Both the position numbers and the translations under genes were made by a program. The notes below the pieces were generated by a model. The model ran no database searches. It was given only the letters and a program-made list of their open reading frames with translations, and was not told the DNA's origin. Source: Takakia lepidozioides (taxonomy: Eukaryota; Streptophyta; Takakiopsida; Takakiales; Takakiaceae). Taken from it: DNA of 64,000 nt. Below are positions 22,638-34,553 of the stretch, piece after piece; position 1 is the first letter of the stretch, and each line of letters starts with the position of its first letter. The DNA is taken from NCBI GenBank assembly GCA_030704615.1, contig CM060734.1, forward strand, positions 18,724,001 through 18,788,000. Reading direction: 5' to 3'.

Positions 22638-24404
22638 TTTCTTTACATAAAGAACATCACCAAAGCAGGGTTACGGACTGATGTTTGGCAGCTTATACAA
22701 CAGGGTGTAATCAGCTGCCCTATTTTGCACATCAAGTCACTTATTGACACCATGTTTTTTGCCCCATGATCGGTTTTAGATCTGGGGCTGGTGTGTGATT
22801 TCAATGACAGGGTAGAGTAATATTCCCACCTCTTATTCCATGCCCCAAGACCAAGTTCTATGTCTGGGGTAGGGAAATCATTACCATAACAGGCTGTAAT
22901 CAGATTTACATGCCATGCAATCATCCATAGGAAACACAAAGAATCTGAATTGCTCATCCCATCAGGCCTGCAGGTTACTTTGGTATTATTTATCCTAAAG
23001 CAACTTGAATACGATGCTTGAATCATTCTCTTCACATCTACCAATGTCTTACCGTTTTGGAAAAATAGGTAAACATTCAAGGGCATATAACCAAGGACCA
23101 TATTTGGCCACAAAAGATCCATCCATATCAGTTTGGCATGGTATCAAGTGTCCTAAAGTAACCGGCTTCGAAAAGAGGCTAAGTTTCCAATGCTTGTACA
23201 TTCAAGAACACTGTCTGGTCATGAAAACAGGTCTGTCCTACATTGTAGCATATTACCAGATCTCTTTAAAGCCATCAGCTTGTCATATCATTGCTCCATT
23301 GTCACATCAGTATGCCATAGGGAACAAGAGATAGTCGCCCTATAAAGTAACAATCAGGAAATCTTATATCAGACTTTTAGTGTTTACCCACCCCTTGTTT
23401 TGGGTAAAACGTGGGTACAAAACCAAAGGGGGCAGGTATTGGGACTTAGGTAATGAAGTCTGGCAGGGGTTTACCACCTGGTTATATTCAGACGAAACAT
23501 CTACCAGCAGCATATCATAATTGGGTATTTTTTATGGTGCTATAAAGAGCAAAGCTATAACCAGGAGAAACATAGAAACATTTGAGCCAAAGAAATGGAA
23601 CTCATTCTTATCATAAGGTATCTAAATCTGACATAAGGCATTGGCTACGGGGGACCGGCAAACAAGAGTAATGTGCATTGACCGGATCATATATAAGGTG
23701 TACACGTCTACTCCAGCAAGCTAGCAAGCTGTCTTACCGAGGCCTAGCTCAAAATTTCAGCATTCAGAAGCCCTATAGATGTTCTATAATATCTCGGGTA
23801 CCTTCAAGGATGCCTTACTCTCCATGCCCAATTAGCCAACATATTTTTGCTGGAGAAGATCTTACCTTACGAAGGACTCGCTTGCTTCACACCATGGTCG
23901 TGGCGGGAGAGGAGGCTGATATCTCGTGGCTTTGGCCTTCCCATTGCCTTGGGTTCATCACTTCAATCAGGAACATATTTGATAACCTTTTGTCATGCTC
24001 AGACCAAGGTGTTAGTAAATCAAACATAAAACTGAAAACTGAAGGGTAATGTGTACAAGAACCACCAAGTACACCAGTCTAAATCAGAGAGGGAAGATAC
24101 TTATGTCTCGTCGAGACATGGACAAAGACCTGACAAGGTCATTGTAAAATTAACGACAAATCAGCCTCATTATCAACCGTTCTTCATTCACAAGTCAGTT
24201 ATGACAAATCCCAGACTTCAAAGTCAATGAAGTCTTTGGGTGGGGGGGTGGGAAAAATTAGAGACTCAATTACCACTGTTCATAGCAGGAAACCGTTGTT
24301 CAGCATGCTAAAAAGTGCCATTCATGACATGCCATGTCATTCAGTCTGTATTTTTTGGTCAGCTTACATACCAAGGCATAACCAACCATCCTAATTTATT
24401 GTTG
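22638..24404. other. Spacer between 177-bp repeats
   Basis: No gene recognised. The segment contains one copy (23299-23712) of a dispersed repeat whose inverted partner lies at 35622-36040. Open frames of 60-160 codons occur on both strands with no family signature. Confidence 0.5.
23299..23712 (+). repeat. Dispersed repeat, inverted partner at 35622-36040
   Basis: About 410 bases read as the near-perfect reverse complement of 35622-36040 (GTTTACCCACCCCTTGTTTT, GCCGGTCCCC, ATTGACCGGATCAT and others). At 35.6 kb the block is the immediate 5' flank of an intact 358-codon frame; here that frame is absent and unrelated sequence follows. It is probably promoter or LTR sequence of one transposon family. 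Confidence 0.85.
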
Positions 24405-24581
24405 GCCCAAAAACTAGTATAGTTTTGGGTTCTTTGTATCATTGGACATACCAAAGTGACTGAGCAGTAAGTATCCATGTCCAAATAAAGATCCATTGAT
24501 CACTGTTCATGGCTGGAAATGTTTGTTCGTCTTAAAGAAGCCATTTATGATCATAGAAGGCTTAAGAACAAAATAAGAGCA
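24405..24581 (+). repeat. 177-bp direct repeat, copy 2
   Basis: One-base difference from copy 1 at 22461-22637. Its last base abuts the reverse transcriptase fragment of the second chromovirus copy. Confidence 0.9.
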
Positions 24582-26130
24582 CTTGAGAGCGCATTGGTTG
24601 AAATTGCACCCTGGGAAGTTCAAGTTCTTCCACGATCAGATAGAGTATCTGGGCCACATGATATACAATGGAGGATTGGGTGTTCAACAGACAAAGGTGG
24701 AGGCCATTGCACGCATTCCACACCCCATAGATGTGAGCAGAGTTCATGCTTTCATGGGGTTGACAAACTATTATCGAAGGTTTGTCAAGGGATTTAGCAG
24801 CATTGCAAATGCTCTTACCAAGCTGACCAAGGTGGGGCAGAAGTAGCAGTGGGAGGAGGAGCTAGAGGAAGCCTTTGAGGAACTCAAGACTCGATTGACT
24901 ACTGCACCTATTTTGAGGCGGTCTTTCCAGCTACATACGGATTGGAGTATGCTGGGGATTGGAGCAGTGCTCACACAAGTGGCTGAGGAGGGAAGAGAGT
25001 TCGTAGTGACATATGCTAGCCGCTCGAACAATGATGTTGAGACTAAATACAGCTCATATGAGGAGGAATGTGTAGTTGTCGTATGGGCAGTGACACATTT
25101 CAGATGCTACCTCTAAGGCAATCTCTTCACCCTTGTCTCGGATCACCAACCATTGAAGTGGTTGATGGAGTCGAACAAGCTTACAAGGAAGTTTGCACAC
25201 TGACACTTTTACTTCAAGAGTACAACTTTCAGGTGGTGCATCGAGCTGGTATAGTCAATCGAGATGCAGATGGATTGAGTCGTAATCCATGCACAAGCGA
25301 GCATGATGATACTGGAGCTCGGTGGATGATGAGACGGATGAGGAGATGGTGCCAGGATGGCATGCATATGCCTTTTTGTGCATTCTAGCAATGAGAGCTC
25401 AAGCTGGTCCATCCCATAGGATTGGTCATGTAGATGGTATGCATGACGATCCGGAGATCAGTGAGGAGCTTGGTGGTGCTAAGGATGTGCATGAAGATGC
25501 AACAGTGTTGGCCTACCTTCATACCGGAGAGACAATAGCCAGTGTGACTGCTAAGGAGAGAGATCGGATCCTACAACGGGCCAAGAGGTTCAAGTGGGAG
25601 GGGACTCACTTGCTCCACGTATGGAAGGATGGACAAGTGAGGATTGTGCCTCATCCAACACAACGAGCGCGATTGGTACGCCATGCCCATGAGGAGTTGG
25701 GACATTTTGGGGGTGCGGCGTACTCATAGTTTGCTGCAAGGGCAGTACTGGTGGTGGGGCATGCACACGGATGTGCAGCAGTTATTGGGAAGGTGCATGT
25801 TGTGTGATAGAGTGCGGGCTTTTTTAATGCACCTACTCCACAATTGCATCATTTATCTATTATGGGTTTGGGCTATCATGGAGTCTTGACTTCGCAGGTC
25901 CATTGCCACAAACGATTCGCCATAACAAGTATGTGCTGGTGATGGTGGAACACTTCTCCAAATGAATTGAACTGGTGGCATTGCCTGACAAGGCTAGTGA
26001 AGGGGCTGCGTATGCATTCTTGGATTGAGTTCTTAGCCGATTTGGTGCCCCAGCCGAGGTACTCACCAGAGGAGACAGTCGATTGTGGCATGGCTTTCTA
26101 GGAGTGTGTGCTTAGAATGTGTGGTGGACA
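24582..26130 (+). pseudogene. Second decayed copy of the Ty3 chromovirus (RT, RNase H, integrase)
   Basis: Plus-strand frames match the minus-strand element at 2.3-7.2 kb closely: LHPGKFKFFHDQIEYLGHMI, then the connection segment (MGLTNYYRRFVKGFSSIANA), a stop after VGQK, RNase H (LHTDWSMLGIGAVL, YASRSNNDVETKYSSYEEEC), a stop after HFRCYL, the pre-integrase linker (25322-25729) and the zinc-binding region (RCMLCDRVRAF). From 25890 onward stops are frequent. It starts abruptly after the YxDD region and is joined to the 177-bp repeat. Divergence in stops and frames shows it is older than the RT-RNase H part of the first copy. Confidence 0.85.
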
Positions 26131-26410
26131 GCGATGTATGTTGTGGCACGATGCTTAGGTGCACGACACGTATTATATAGGTTTACAAGTTAATGTCCGA
26201 TACCTAACTTGTCTCCTTGATTTATTTGTAATTTACATTGTTGTGAGATAATTGAACATTGCACATTTGCCTCCCTCCAAATACTCTATGCTCTGTGGAG
26301 ATATGACTTTTCCTTTCACCCTTCATAATACTTCTGAATTATGAGAGTGGTACGGTTTGGAGTTTTTGTCCTGTCTAGACCACCTCTGCTCACACCTTAT
26401 GGAGTATTTG
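26131..26410. other. Short intergenic spacer
   Basis: AT-rich sequence between the chromovirus fragment and the left LTR of the copia element; nothing recognised. Confidence 0.5.
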
Positions 26411-26563
26411 TGTAGAAATCGTTGTATGGGAGGAACAAAAGCAGATTTTGTCATTCACGTAACTCCCCAATATATACAGTGGCGCCACAACTTTTGCTTT
26501 GACTGTTTATGGCCCCCACTATCTAAAGCTGTATGCACCATGAATACTACTACTATGTAACTC
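26411..26563 (-). repeat. Copia 3' LTR
   Basis: Begins TGTAGAAATCGTTG on the + strand and ends TATGTAACTC; aligns without gaps to 31095-31247. At 153 bases it is short for a copia LTR. Confidence 0.85.
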
Positions 26564-26775
26564 CCGTACTTCAGTGGATCTCTTTGTCCTAGTGGGGGTC
26601 GTCATGCTTCATCATTAGCATGTAACTAATCTAACCGTGGCCGGTCAATTACAATACCCCAAATGAATCTGATGTAATAACACCTCCCCTCGATCTGAAT
26701 GTGGGTATTTAGAGCGTCCTTATTGATAATTGGCTTCATGGCGAAGGAACTGTCACTACTGAATATTTACAAGTC
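26564..26775. other. Copia 3' untranslated stretch
   Basis: Between the 3' LTR and the end of the RNase H frame; a polypurine tract is not obvious. Confidence 0.4.
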
Positions 26776-27923
26776 CTAATTGTTCTCAAAGCTTTTCAAA
26801 TGCATTCCCAGGGATTTCGTCAATATGTCAGCCAGTTGTTCCGCTGTAGGCACGTGATTCAATTCGATCTCCCCTGAATTGATCTTCTCTCTTACAAAAT
26901 GGTGCTTTACCTCAATGTGTTTTGTCCGTCCGTGATAAACTGGGTTTGTGCACCAAGTTGAGGCTTCCTTGGTTGTCACCGTAAATGGTCGTGGACTGTT
27001 TTGAATCTTGGATTCCGATTTCCCCTAGCAGCCTCCGCAGCCATACAGCCTACATGTACTCTGCTTCAGTCGATGAAAGCGCCTCTGTAGGCTGCTTCTT
27101 ACTGTTCCATGTGATCGGAGTGCTCCCGAGCATAAACACATATCATGTTGTCGATTTTCTGTTGTAACCATCGCCTGTCCAATCGACATCCGTAAATCCA
27201 AACAAATTGTCATCCTCCCCTCGCCGATACAACAAGGCAAAATCGATTGTACCTCGTAAGTACTTGAAGATGTGTTTCACTGCCTAAGCATGAGGTTCTT
27301 GCGGCTGGGACATGAATCTGCTCACATCACCGACTGAAAATGCTATGTCGATTCTAGTATGAGTAGGAAAATCAACTCGCCCACCATTCGTTGTTAGCGT
27401 GTTATATCTGCAGGTAGACCCTCCATGTCGGGAACAAGCTTGATAGGCAGTGGTGTGTGAGTAGGATTGCAGTCGGAAAATCCAAATTCCTTCAGCGTCT
27501 CCTTGATGTACCGTCTCTGAGTAACCATAATTCCCTCATCCACGAATATAAATTCTAGTCCAAGTGAGTATGACAGGAGACCTAAGTCTGACATCTCAAA
27601 CTCTTTTTGAATTACTTCTCGTATCAAAGCTATGCGTTCATCATGGTCGCCAGTAAGGTAGACATCATCAACATGAGAATGAGCAGAACAGTCTTCCATT
27701 TTTCTTCATAGAAATAAAGGTTGTAGTCTGCGTTCGACTTGAACAACCCTTGACTCTTGAGATAAACATTGATCTTACTGTACCAGGCTCTAGGTGCCTG
27801 TTTGAGGCCATAGAGTGTCTTTCTGAGTTTGCAGGCCTCACCTATGGAAGCTTCAAAGCCTGGAGGTGGTAAGACATAGATTTCTTCTAGAACTAGCGTT
27901 GAGGAATATTGTGGTCTTAACAT
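26776..27923 (-). pseudogene. Copia reverse transcriptase and RNase H
   Basis: From 27923 down: LPPPGFEASIGEACKLRKTL, YGLKQAPRAWYSKI (RT), then a frameshift beside the catalytic HVDDVYLTG box (27680), then FEMSDLGLLSYSLGLEF and VTQRRYIKETLKEFGF. RNase H follows in shifted frames (DVDWTGDGYNRKSTTYVFML, ALSSTEAEYM) and ends with HIEVKHHFVREKI, EQLADILTKSL. The RT box reads HVDD after an indel that also shifts frame, so this copy cannot make a working polyprotein. Confidence 0.85.
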
Positions 27924-28259
27924 CCAAGTGGAAGATTTTCCATCCCTTGTGTGCTGCCAGAGCTATCATGCTTCTCAAGGTGTTCCATTTCACCACAGGA
28001 GCAAAAGTTTCCGTGTAGTCCTGCCCTTCCTTATGTTGGAATCCCTTGGCTACCAGCCTCGCTTTAAGTTTTGCTGCCGATCCATCTGCATTTGTTTTTA
28101 CGCGGTATATCTACTTGGTGGCAATGGGCTTTTTGTCATGAGGCAGAGGAAATAATTCCCAAGTGTCGTTATTGTATATGGATTGAAGCTCATTGCAGTC
28201 CATTGCCTCCTTCCACCCAGGATGCAACATGGCCATCTTGTGATCCAAAGGCAAATTGA

Positions 28260-29542
28260 TCAATGGGATTTCTTCAGCGGCATTAATGTGATCGTCTTGA
28301 AGTCTGGTGGGAATTGACTTACTCTGCCACTCCTGGTAACTGAGGTGGGTAGGTTTTGAGTTGCCAATCGTCCTCTTTGGTACGTCTTCAGCGGCACAAT
28401 GGGACGAGCAGGTGGATCGAGACTGATTGGTGGCTGAATGAGAAATTCTTCAGGGTTGATGGCGATTGATCCTACAGGACCGCTTTCCTCAATTATCCCT
28501 TCCGAAGAAACTTCCTCCGAGCGTTGAATCATATCGTGAGCGGGAGGCAGGAGTGTCACCTGAGATGCTTGGATTTCTCCCTCATGACCTAATTGTGCAG
28601 CGTCGAGAGGATGATCTCCTTCTTCATTTCCCTCAGTCATTAACCACTGAAATTCCTCTGGTGGCTTGGAGCCAAACTTGATGATCTCGGAGAATGGAAA
28701 AATGTTTTCATCAAACTTGATGTTCTTGGTTATAATTATATTTCTAGTCTCTCGATTATAGACTTTGAATCCCTTTGAGGTGGAGTCATAACCAAGAAAA
28801 GTGCACTCAATGGCTCGTGGAGCCCATTTTTCTCTGGCAGGTGAGGTATTTAGCACATACGTTTGACAACCAAAAACTCGAAGGTGCCTCACTGATGGTT
28901 TGGTCCCCGTGATCCTCTCGTATGGAGTATCCCCATTGTTGGCTCGAGTGGATGATCGGTTGATGAGGTAGTTTGCAGTGTTAACTGCTTCAGACCATAA
29001 GTGAGCAGGTAGATTGCTTTCAAAAGCCATGCTCCGTGCTCACTCCAGCAAGCTTTTGTTTTTCGCTCAGCTACTTCGTTTTGGTGTGGAGTGTGAGCTT
29101 GAGTTAGCTGCCTCACGATTCCGTTATCACTACAGAACTTGATAAACTCGTTTGAGGTGTATCCACCTCCCCTGTCTGAGCGTATGGCTTTGATTTTTGA
29201 GCCTTTCTGAAGTTCAACAGTAGCCTTAAATTGTTTGAACGTAGTCTGAGTCTCGCTTTTCTTCTTCAAAAAATAGAGCCAGGTATATCAACTGAAATCA
29301 TCAGTCATGGTGAGTATATACCTCGATCCAGAAGCTGATTTGGTGGAGAGAGGTCCACATAGGTCAGTGTGGATTAGGGCCAGGGGCTCCTCTGTCCGTC
29401 GAGCTCCATGCTTTGGGGCCCGCTCCCGCGCTTCTTTGCATGCATCGCAGATGTTTGCCCTTGCTCCCATTTTTGGCTTTCTACACTGTTTGCCAGTGTC
29501 GCATGCAATGCATAAATGGTCTGGTATTGTGATTTGAGGCAT
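28260..29542 (-). pseudogene. Copia integrase
   Basis: Frames 29542-29288, 29269-28889 and 29030-28260 give the zinc region (CIACDTGKQCR, CDACKEARER), the core with the first Asp (LIHTDLCGPLSTKS), the second Asp (IRSDRGGGYTSNEFIKF), the Glu region (HTPHQNEVAERKTKA) and the C-terminal block (RHLRVFGCQTYVLN, CTFLGYDSTSKGFKVYN). The frames are separated by a stop near 29288 and a shift near 29030. Confidence 0.85.
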
Positions 29543-29660
29543 CCTTCGACCTTAGCATTTGAGGCCATCAACTGTAGGCTTTTGAAGTTGACATGTCCCA
29601 TTCTCTTGTGCCAGAGGAGTGCATTCTTTTCTGCTGTGTCCTCAATGCTTTCAGCAACAT

Positions 29661-30800
29661 TTATTTCAGATTTTTTGGGTGGTCTGAAAATTTGTAAAGG
29701 CCATTGGACCTATCCCGTTGGCCGATTGTCACCACATGACGAGATTCTGGTTTAGGGAAGTTGTTTAGTATCCAGACTCTACTTGAATCAAAGAGAATTT
29801 TGTGTTTCTTATCAGCAATAGACCCTACTGAAAGCAAATTCTTAGTGATACCCGGTACATACATAACCTTCTCAAATTTTATTGCTCCAGCTTCAGTGGG
29901 AATCTTCACATTGCCCTTTCCCTTTACAACGAGAGCTTCTCCCCCAACAGTGTTGATGTTGGAGCTACCACCCTTCTCATATTACAGAGTAGGTTTTTCT
30001 AACCAGTGACATGCTTGGAGGCACCACTGTCTATGAACCATTCTGCATCAATCTTCTGATCAGCCAAATTCAACTCAGTTATATTGGCTGCTAGTTATGT
30101 GGTCTCAAAGAACTCCTCATCCTCATCGTCACTTGTAAAATTGTCTACAAGGCTAGCAACATTAACAGTTAATTTCTCCTTGCGGTTTGCCTTGCTCTTG
30201 GCCAGTTTGGTAGCTAGCTCAAGGCAATTGCGCATCTAGTGGTCCGCCTTGCCACAGTAGTGACACTCGCCCTTCTTCTTGTCACCCGTAGCACCCAATG
30301 CAGTTTTGCGGCTTGTCGGATTGCGCTTGTAATGCCCCTTGAACGAGCAGTGCTTCTCCATCCCCACGTTTCCCGTGCTCGACTTCACGTCTTATGTCGT
30401 CCTGCTTGAGAATAATCATCAGTTCTGCTACAGAGGGCATATCGTTGCAATACGATTGACGAGACCTTCGAAGGTCTCAGACAGGGCCATCAAAACATAT
30501 TCCATGATTTCGGAGTCGTTTGCAATTCTCCGATGCATGCTAGCTCGTTCAATAGCTCCTTCAACTTCGTAAGGAACTCGGTCATTGATCCAGGGTCTTC
30601 TTCGAACTTCAGATTGACCAGCCTCCTCCTGAGCAGCAGACGTCGTGAGTTCGTGTTGTTGGCAAACATCTCCTTCAAGATTGCCCAACAGTGGTGAGGT
30701 TCGGTGATATTGGCCAGATGTGGGATTATATTGTCTTTCACAGACAAAGCATTCATTGTTAGTGCCTTCTGTCTGCGCACTTTAGAGTCTTGAGAGCAGC
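29661..30800 (-). pseudogene. Copia gag, zinc knuckle and protease
   Basis: Frames 30780-30428 give gag (HLANITEPHHCWAILKEMFA, RRLLLRRRLVNLKFEEDPGS). Around 30330-30220 a zinc knuckle is read in a shifted frame (CHYCGKADH-like). Protease tail and pre-integrase spacer lie at 29909-29661 (VMYVPGITKNLLSVGSIADK). Stops and frame changes separate them. Confidence 0.75.
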
Positions 30801-31082
30801 CATCTCTTCATCCGAGGCTGGGTTCAATGTTCTTCGTGTAGGCTCCACCACCTCCCACAGGTCTTCACGTGTCAGCATGTTCTTGAGCTTGAAGCTCCAG
30901 ACACTGTAGTTCTAGGCTCCTTCTAGCTTGGAAGCATCCCCAACTGAAAACTCTCTGAAACTCATGGTGGTTTGAGATTGTGGAGCTAAGCTCGACACAA
31001 ATAGTCTACTTCTACTGTTCCACTGCTGCAGCTAAGTCTGACAGTTTCCACTAGTAACGAACTTGGCTGCACTGCTCACTCG

Positions 31083-31094
31083 CATCTGATACCA
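31083..31094 (-). promoter_or_regulatory. Copia primer-binding site (initiator Met tRNA)
   Basis: Minus-strand TGGTATCAGATG directly inside the 5' LTR; TGGTATCAGA is the complement of the 3' end of plant initiator tRNA-Met. Confidence 0.85.
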
Positions 31095-31247
31095 TGTAGA
31101 GATCGTTGTATAGGAGGAATAGAAGCAGCTTTTGTCCTTCACGTAACTCCCCAATTTATACAGTAGCCCCACAACTTTTGTTTTGATTGTTTATGCCCCC
31201 CACTATCTAAAGTTGTATGCACCATGAATACTACTGCTATGTAACTC
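31095..31247 (-). repeat. Copia 5' LTR
   Basis: Direct repeat of 26411-26563 in the same orientation; on the minus strand it ends CTCTACA next to the primer site. Confidence 0.85.
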
Positions 31248-32180
31248 GTTCTATGTCTTAGACATCATGTCTGAAGCTCGCAAGGCTTGGCAAGTGTTAT
31301 GTGCAGCTTTTCCCAGAAGTACAGAAAGAAGGCGAATGTAGCTACTCACTAGTTTTGACAATTCTTGGGGTAAAGGCGGCTTCTTCCGTTCTAGAACCTC
31401 TGTATCAATGATTATCTGGCACGACAACTTCCTGGCATCTTGGGAGTTCAATTAGTTGGCGGCAATCACCGGCTGAGGTTGAGGAATTAGATGTCAATTG
31501 GAGATACAAACGTAGTTTTAGGAAAGGAAAATCTAAAACCCAATTGTCTTTCGAAACGTCCAAGCGTAAGAGGGGTAATTTCTAGTTCTTCTTACGCTTG
31601 ATGCTTGCTATTGAACCTTGTTTCCTTTAGCTCCTCTCAGGCCCTTCTCTCAAGATACTCCTAGCTATAGGCCAGTGTCCCTTTTCTCATCCTCCATGGA
31701 ATGTCATTCGAGGTTATTTTTTCCTCACCAATTCAATAAAATTCCGATGGCCCTTCCGATGGCCTTCTCTTCAAAATTTAAAAAAAATGAAAAGATGAGG
31801 GATAACCTAGCTACATAACACACCTTTGGGAGCTCCAAAAAAGTAATATTTGTTGCGAATCACAAGCAACTTGGAACAGCAGCAAGAGGGCAGATTTGCA
31901 AGTGCGCACAAGCAATGGGGCTTGGCCAAACTCAAATAGGCTTGAATAGGCGTGGCACAGTGGAGTGGGGCCATCATTTAGCTCCAAGGTCTGAAGTGAG
32001 GTGGCCCAATGGATTACCTAGGCTGGAGCAAGGTAGTGATTTACCCGTCAGGGATATACCTTTGAGCTAACACTTACCTGGGGGGTAGGGTAAATCCACA
32101 CCCTAACAATCCGGTTATGTATAGGGTAAGGGTAATTGTCTATTAATTACCCTCCGATTATATTATAATGGCTTGTAAGC
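31248..32180. other. Intergenic, no gene recognised
   Basis: Stops are frequent in all frames and no motif is recognised. A small palindrome TAGACATCATGTCT lies just beyond the copia LTR (31258-31271). Confidence 0.5.
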
Positions 32181-33101
32181 AAAAACACAGCAAAGGAAGG
32201 GGGGACTGAGGCTGTGGCTCTTGTTGATGGTCCACCTACGACATGGGTGCAACAAGGCCCGAATGGGCCATGGGTACAGTCCACAGGCGGGCAGACGTGG
32301 CTGCAGCAAGGACCGCCTACCCGGTAGCAGCCCATGGCCCCACCACCCACAACCAATTCGTGGTCATTGATTCCAGGTGGGTCCAATGTAGGAGCCCAAA
32401 GAGCATGGGTACAAGGAGCTGCCCAAACTTGGGCACCTCCTTGTCCCACTGCTGGTGGGCAGTGGGCAGGCCCCCCTTTTAATGGTGGTCCTCCTCCATT
32501 CACACCCCATCACGGTGATGATCACCATTCCACATAGTAAGGGGATGTGCATTCGCAGGCTGCAGACAAAAAAACGTGTAAAGAGGCAGGCCTCAAAGGC
32601 ACAGGAAACTAATGCCAAATCCCAAAAGGCCGCTGGGCTGAAGCCGCATAAGGTACATTTGAACTCTAAGGGGGAAGTAGACCAGGGTTGTGAGGGGAAG
32701 GATTACTGGCAGAGCTCCTTGCGGGGACTCTGCATCAGATGTCTTGATCCTAGCATTTTGCTAGCAGACAAGCAGGAACCCAGTGACATGGCCAAGGTTA
32801 AGGAAGCCATGGACGAGGATTTTGAGTACTATCCTGAACCTATGAATGTATCCAAGTTCCATGCATCATGTGGGAGGATTGTAAAAGTGTACCGCCAAAA
32901 GCTAAAGGTGGGGTGGAAGCTGGAGATTCATGCCCTCTGAGTTTAGAATCTGCCCATTGGGATGCATTGGTGAAGTACTGGAAGTCCCCCAAGGGCCAAA
33001 AAGAGAGTGAGAACATGAAGAGAGCGCGATCCAGTGTTACCAACCCATCGAAGGTTGGAAGAGCAGGGATGGCTGGACAGGCAAGGCGCTTGGTAATATG
33101 A
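32180..33101 (+). pseudogene. CACTA/En-Spm-type transposase-associated frame (Transposase_24-like)
   Basis: The + strand reads a Gly/Pro/Trp/Gln-rich N-terminus (DGPPTTWVQQGPNGPWVQS, a TAG, then PPPTTNSWSLIPGG and WAPPCPTAGGQWAG) to 32540. A basic region follows (RRLQTKKRVKRQASKAQ) with VKEAMDEDFEYYPEPMNVSK. After a frame change at 32868-32940 comes SAHWDALVKYWKSPKGQKES, then RARSSVTNPSKVGRAGMAGQ. The Trp-x7-Trp pattern followed by an Arg/Asn-rich and Gly-Ser/Ala segment resembles the plant Transposase_24 domain of CACTA elements. The stop and frame change mark it as a remnant. Family assignment is by eye. Confidence 0.5.
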
Positions 33102-33630
33102 ATACCTGTACCATATCTATTAGTATATATGTATATGTCTATACATATTTACGTATGTACACGTCTTATGTACGTCTATGTGCATGCAGTAGGACAGTGG
33201 AGGTGCCCTGTGAGTTAGTTGCAAAGTGGTGGTACAGTCTTGACTCTGTAAAAGGGGAAACGATTTCATGAGTAGGGGCTTACTTTTTTTTGTTGTGGCA
33301 CTGGCAGAAGAAAGACAAAGCATGAAGTCCAAGCTTGACTGAGCTGGCACACGCTCAAAGCTGGACAAGGGATAGGGCTCCCAGTCATGTCATGACCTTG
33401 AGGTAAATGTCGTGCCCTTACCTTGTCAATACTTCGATTTGCTGCATCAGTATACAGACCATAACAAGCTCATTATCTCCATGTTGTTTGGGTCTGTAGG
33501 GAGGGGGAGTGCGATGCAAGCTCGACTATTGTGTCTTGAGGGCAGTATGCTTGCCTTGTCAGAAACCCAGATTTCGACGAATGAGGGGCACATTAGCCAC
33601 TATAAAAGTTGAAGTGGCTAAGGCTTATGA
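33102..33630. other. Intergenic, no gene recognised
   Basis: Short TATA/ATGTATAT-rich stretch (33118-33180), otherwise unremarkable. Confidence 0.4.
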
Positions 33631-33633
33631 GGA

Positions 33634-33900
33634 GGGGAATGCCTCCGCGTGAGCCGAGCCTGGCAGCGTGAGCACAGCCAGGTTCACGCCACGTCAGCAG
33701 TTCCCGTCACGTTGGTTCTCGCCAGCGTAGTTCACGCCACGTCATTCTCATAGGCACGAACCTATAAACACGGACAGAACAGCGTGAATGGGCCCTATAG
33801 CCACGGACTTGAGCATTCGGCACATAGGGAACCATATTTGGGCGATGAGAAGACATGCAGAACAAAGGGTTCGAATGAATGTTGCTGAATGATTATGTTT
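33634..33900 (+). mobile_element. Terminus E of the GTGAGC element family
   Basis: GGGGAATGCCTCCGCGTGAG at 33634 matches the reverse complement of the right end of element D (GGGGAATACCTCCGCGTGAG) with one difference. Similarity continues inward: GCCACGTCAGCAGT, CACGTTGGTT, CGCCAGCGT, GCCACGTCAT, GGCACG, ACCTATAA. Subterminal GAATGAATG follows at about 33873. A matching far end was not found in the window except inside D itself, so E is a broken or very long element. Confidence 0.65.
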
Positions 33901-34553
33901 GGAGAGAAATATAAGTGGGCATCGTGCAAGGCTACAGTGTGGTGTGAAAAGGACCGAACGCACGACCAAGTAACTCGCGGGAAATTCTCGAGGGGCATCG
34001 CGGGGACGGAGCTCCGCCCCTCTTGCCATTATCGTCGCCAAACCTAATAACCATGACTTATTTCTAGGGTTCCACTATATTTGTTATCCTTTATGTGTTA
34101 TCTTATATTTTCTCTTGCGGATCCGCCACTCTGCCCAGGTCTCTACTTTTAGCCATGGTCGCCGCCATGGCTCTTGCTCTCGTCTCTCATGCTGCTGCAA
34201 GGAGGTCTCCTCGTTCTCTCCGGCGCCCAGGCAACACGCCTTACAGGATTATCAAGGTGCTTATTTTTAGCTTCTTATTGATGCTTTCTGAGGGGTCTTT
34301 GCTCCCCAACTCTTCTCTCAAGAAGCTCGTGATCTACACCACTACCATCGGCTGCTCCGTGTGGAGCACAGCTTATCATATCTCTACCTGTCGGCCCTGC
34401 TACTCTCCCGCAGGCTACTGCTCCAACGCCACCCACCACAACCACCTCGGCTTAGTTTTGTTGTGCTGGCCGTGGTACTAAGGTGACTTCTTCCTCCCTC
34501 TCTAATGGCCGTGCTTCCAGTAATAACAGCCTATTGTGCTGCTGCACCCCATC
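33901..34553. other. Unassigned stretch with one 128-codon frame
   Basis: A + frame at 34095-34481 begins near MVAAMALALVSHAAARRSPR and looks signal-peptide-like, but I recognise no family and no splice structure, and it lies inside transposon-rich DNA. I do not call a gene. Confidence 0.3.

Larger units (their letters stand above)
26411..31247 (-). mobile_element. Ty1/copia retrotransposon with short LTRs
   Basis: Two 153-base direct repeats (26411-26563 and 31095-31247) bound a minus-strand copia polyprotein remnant in the order gag, protease, integrase, RT, RNase H. On the minus strand the LTR ends CTCTACA and is followed immediately by TGGTATCAGATG, the initiator-Met tRNA primer site usual in plant copia elements. 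The LTRs differ at roughly ten or more positions with no length change, so the insertion is not recent. I found no convincing target duplication (ATTTG left, GTTCT right). Coding frames carry several stops and frameshifts. Confidence 0.9.

Noticed and set aside
22643-23122. 159-codon minus-strand frame
   Set aside because: No motif, no splice context and no homology I recognise; lies in a repeat-bounded spacer.
26406-31252. Target duplication for the copia element
   Set aside because: Five bases outside the LTRs (ATTTG and GTTCT) do not match.
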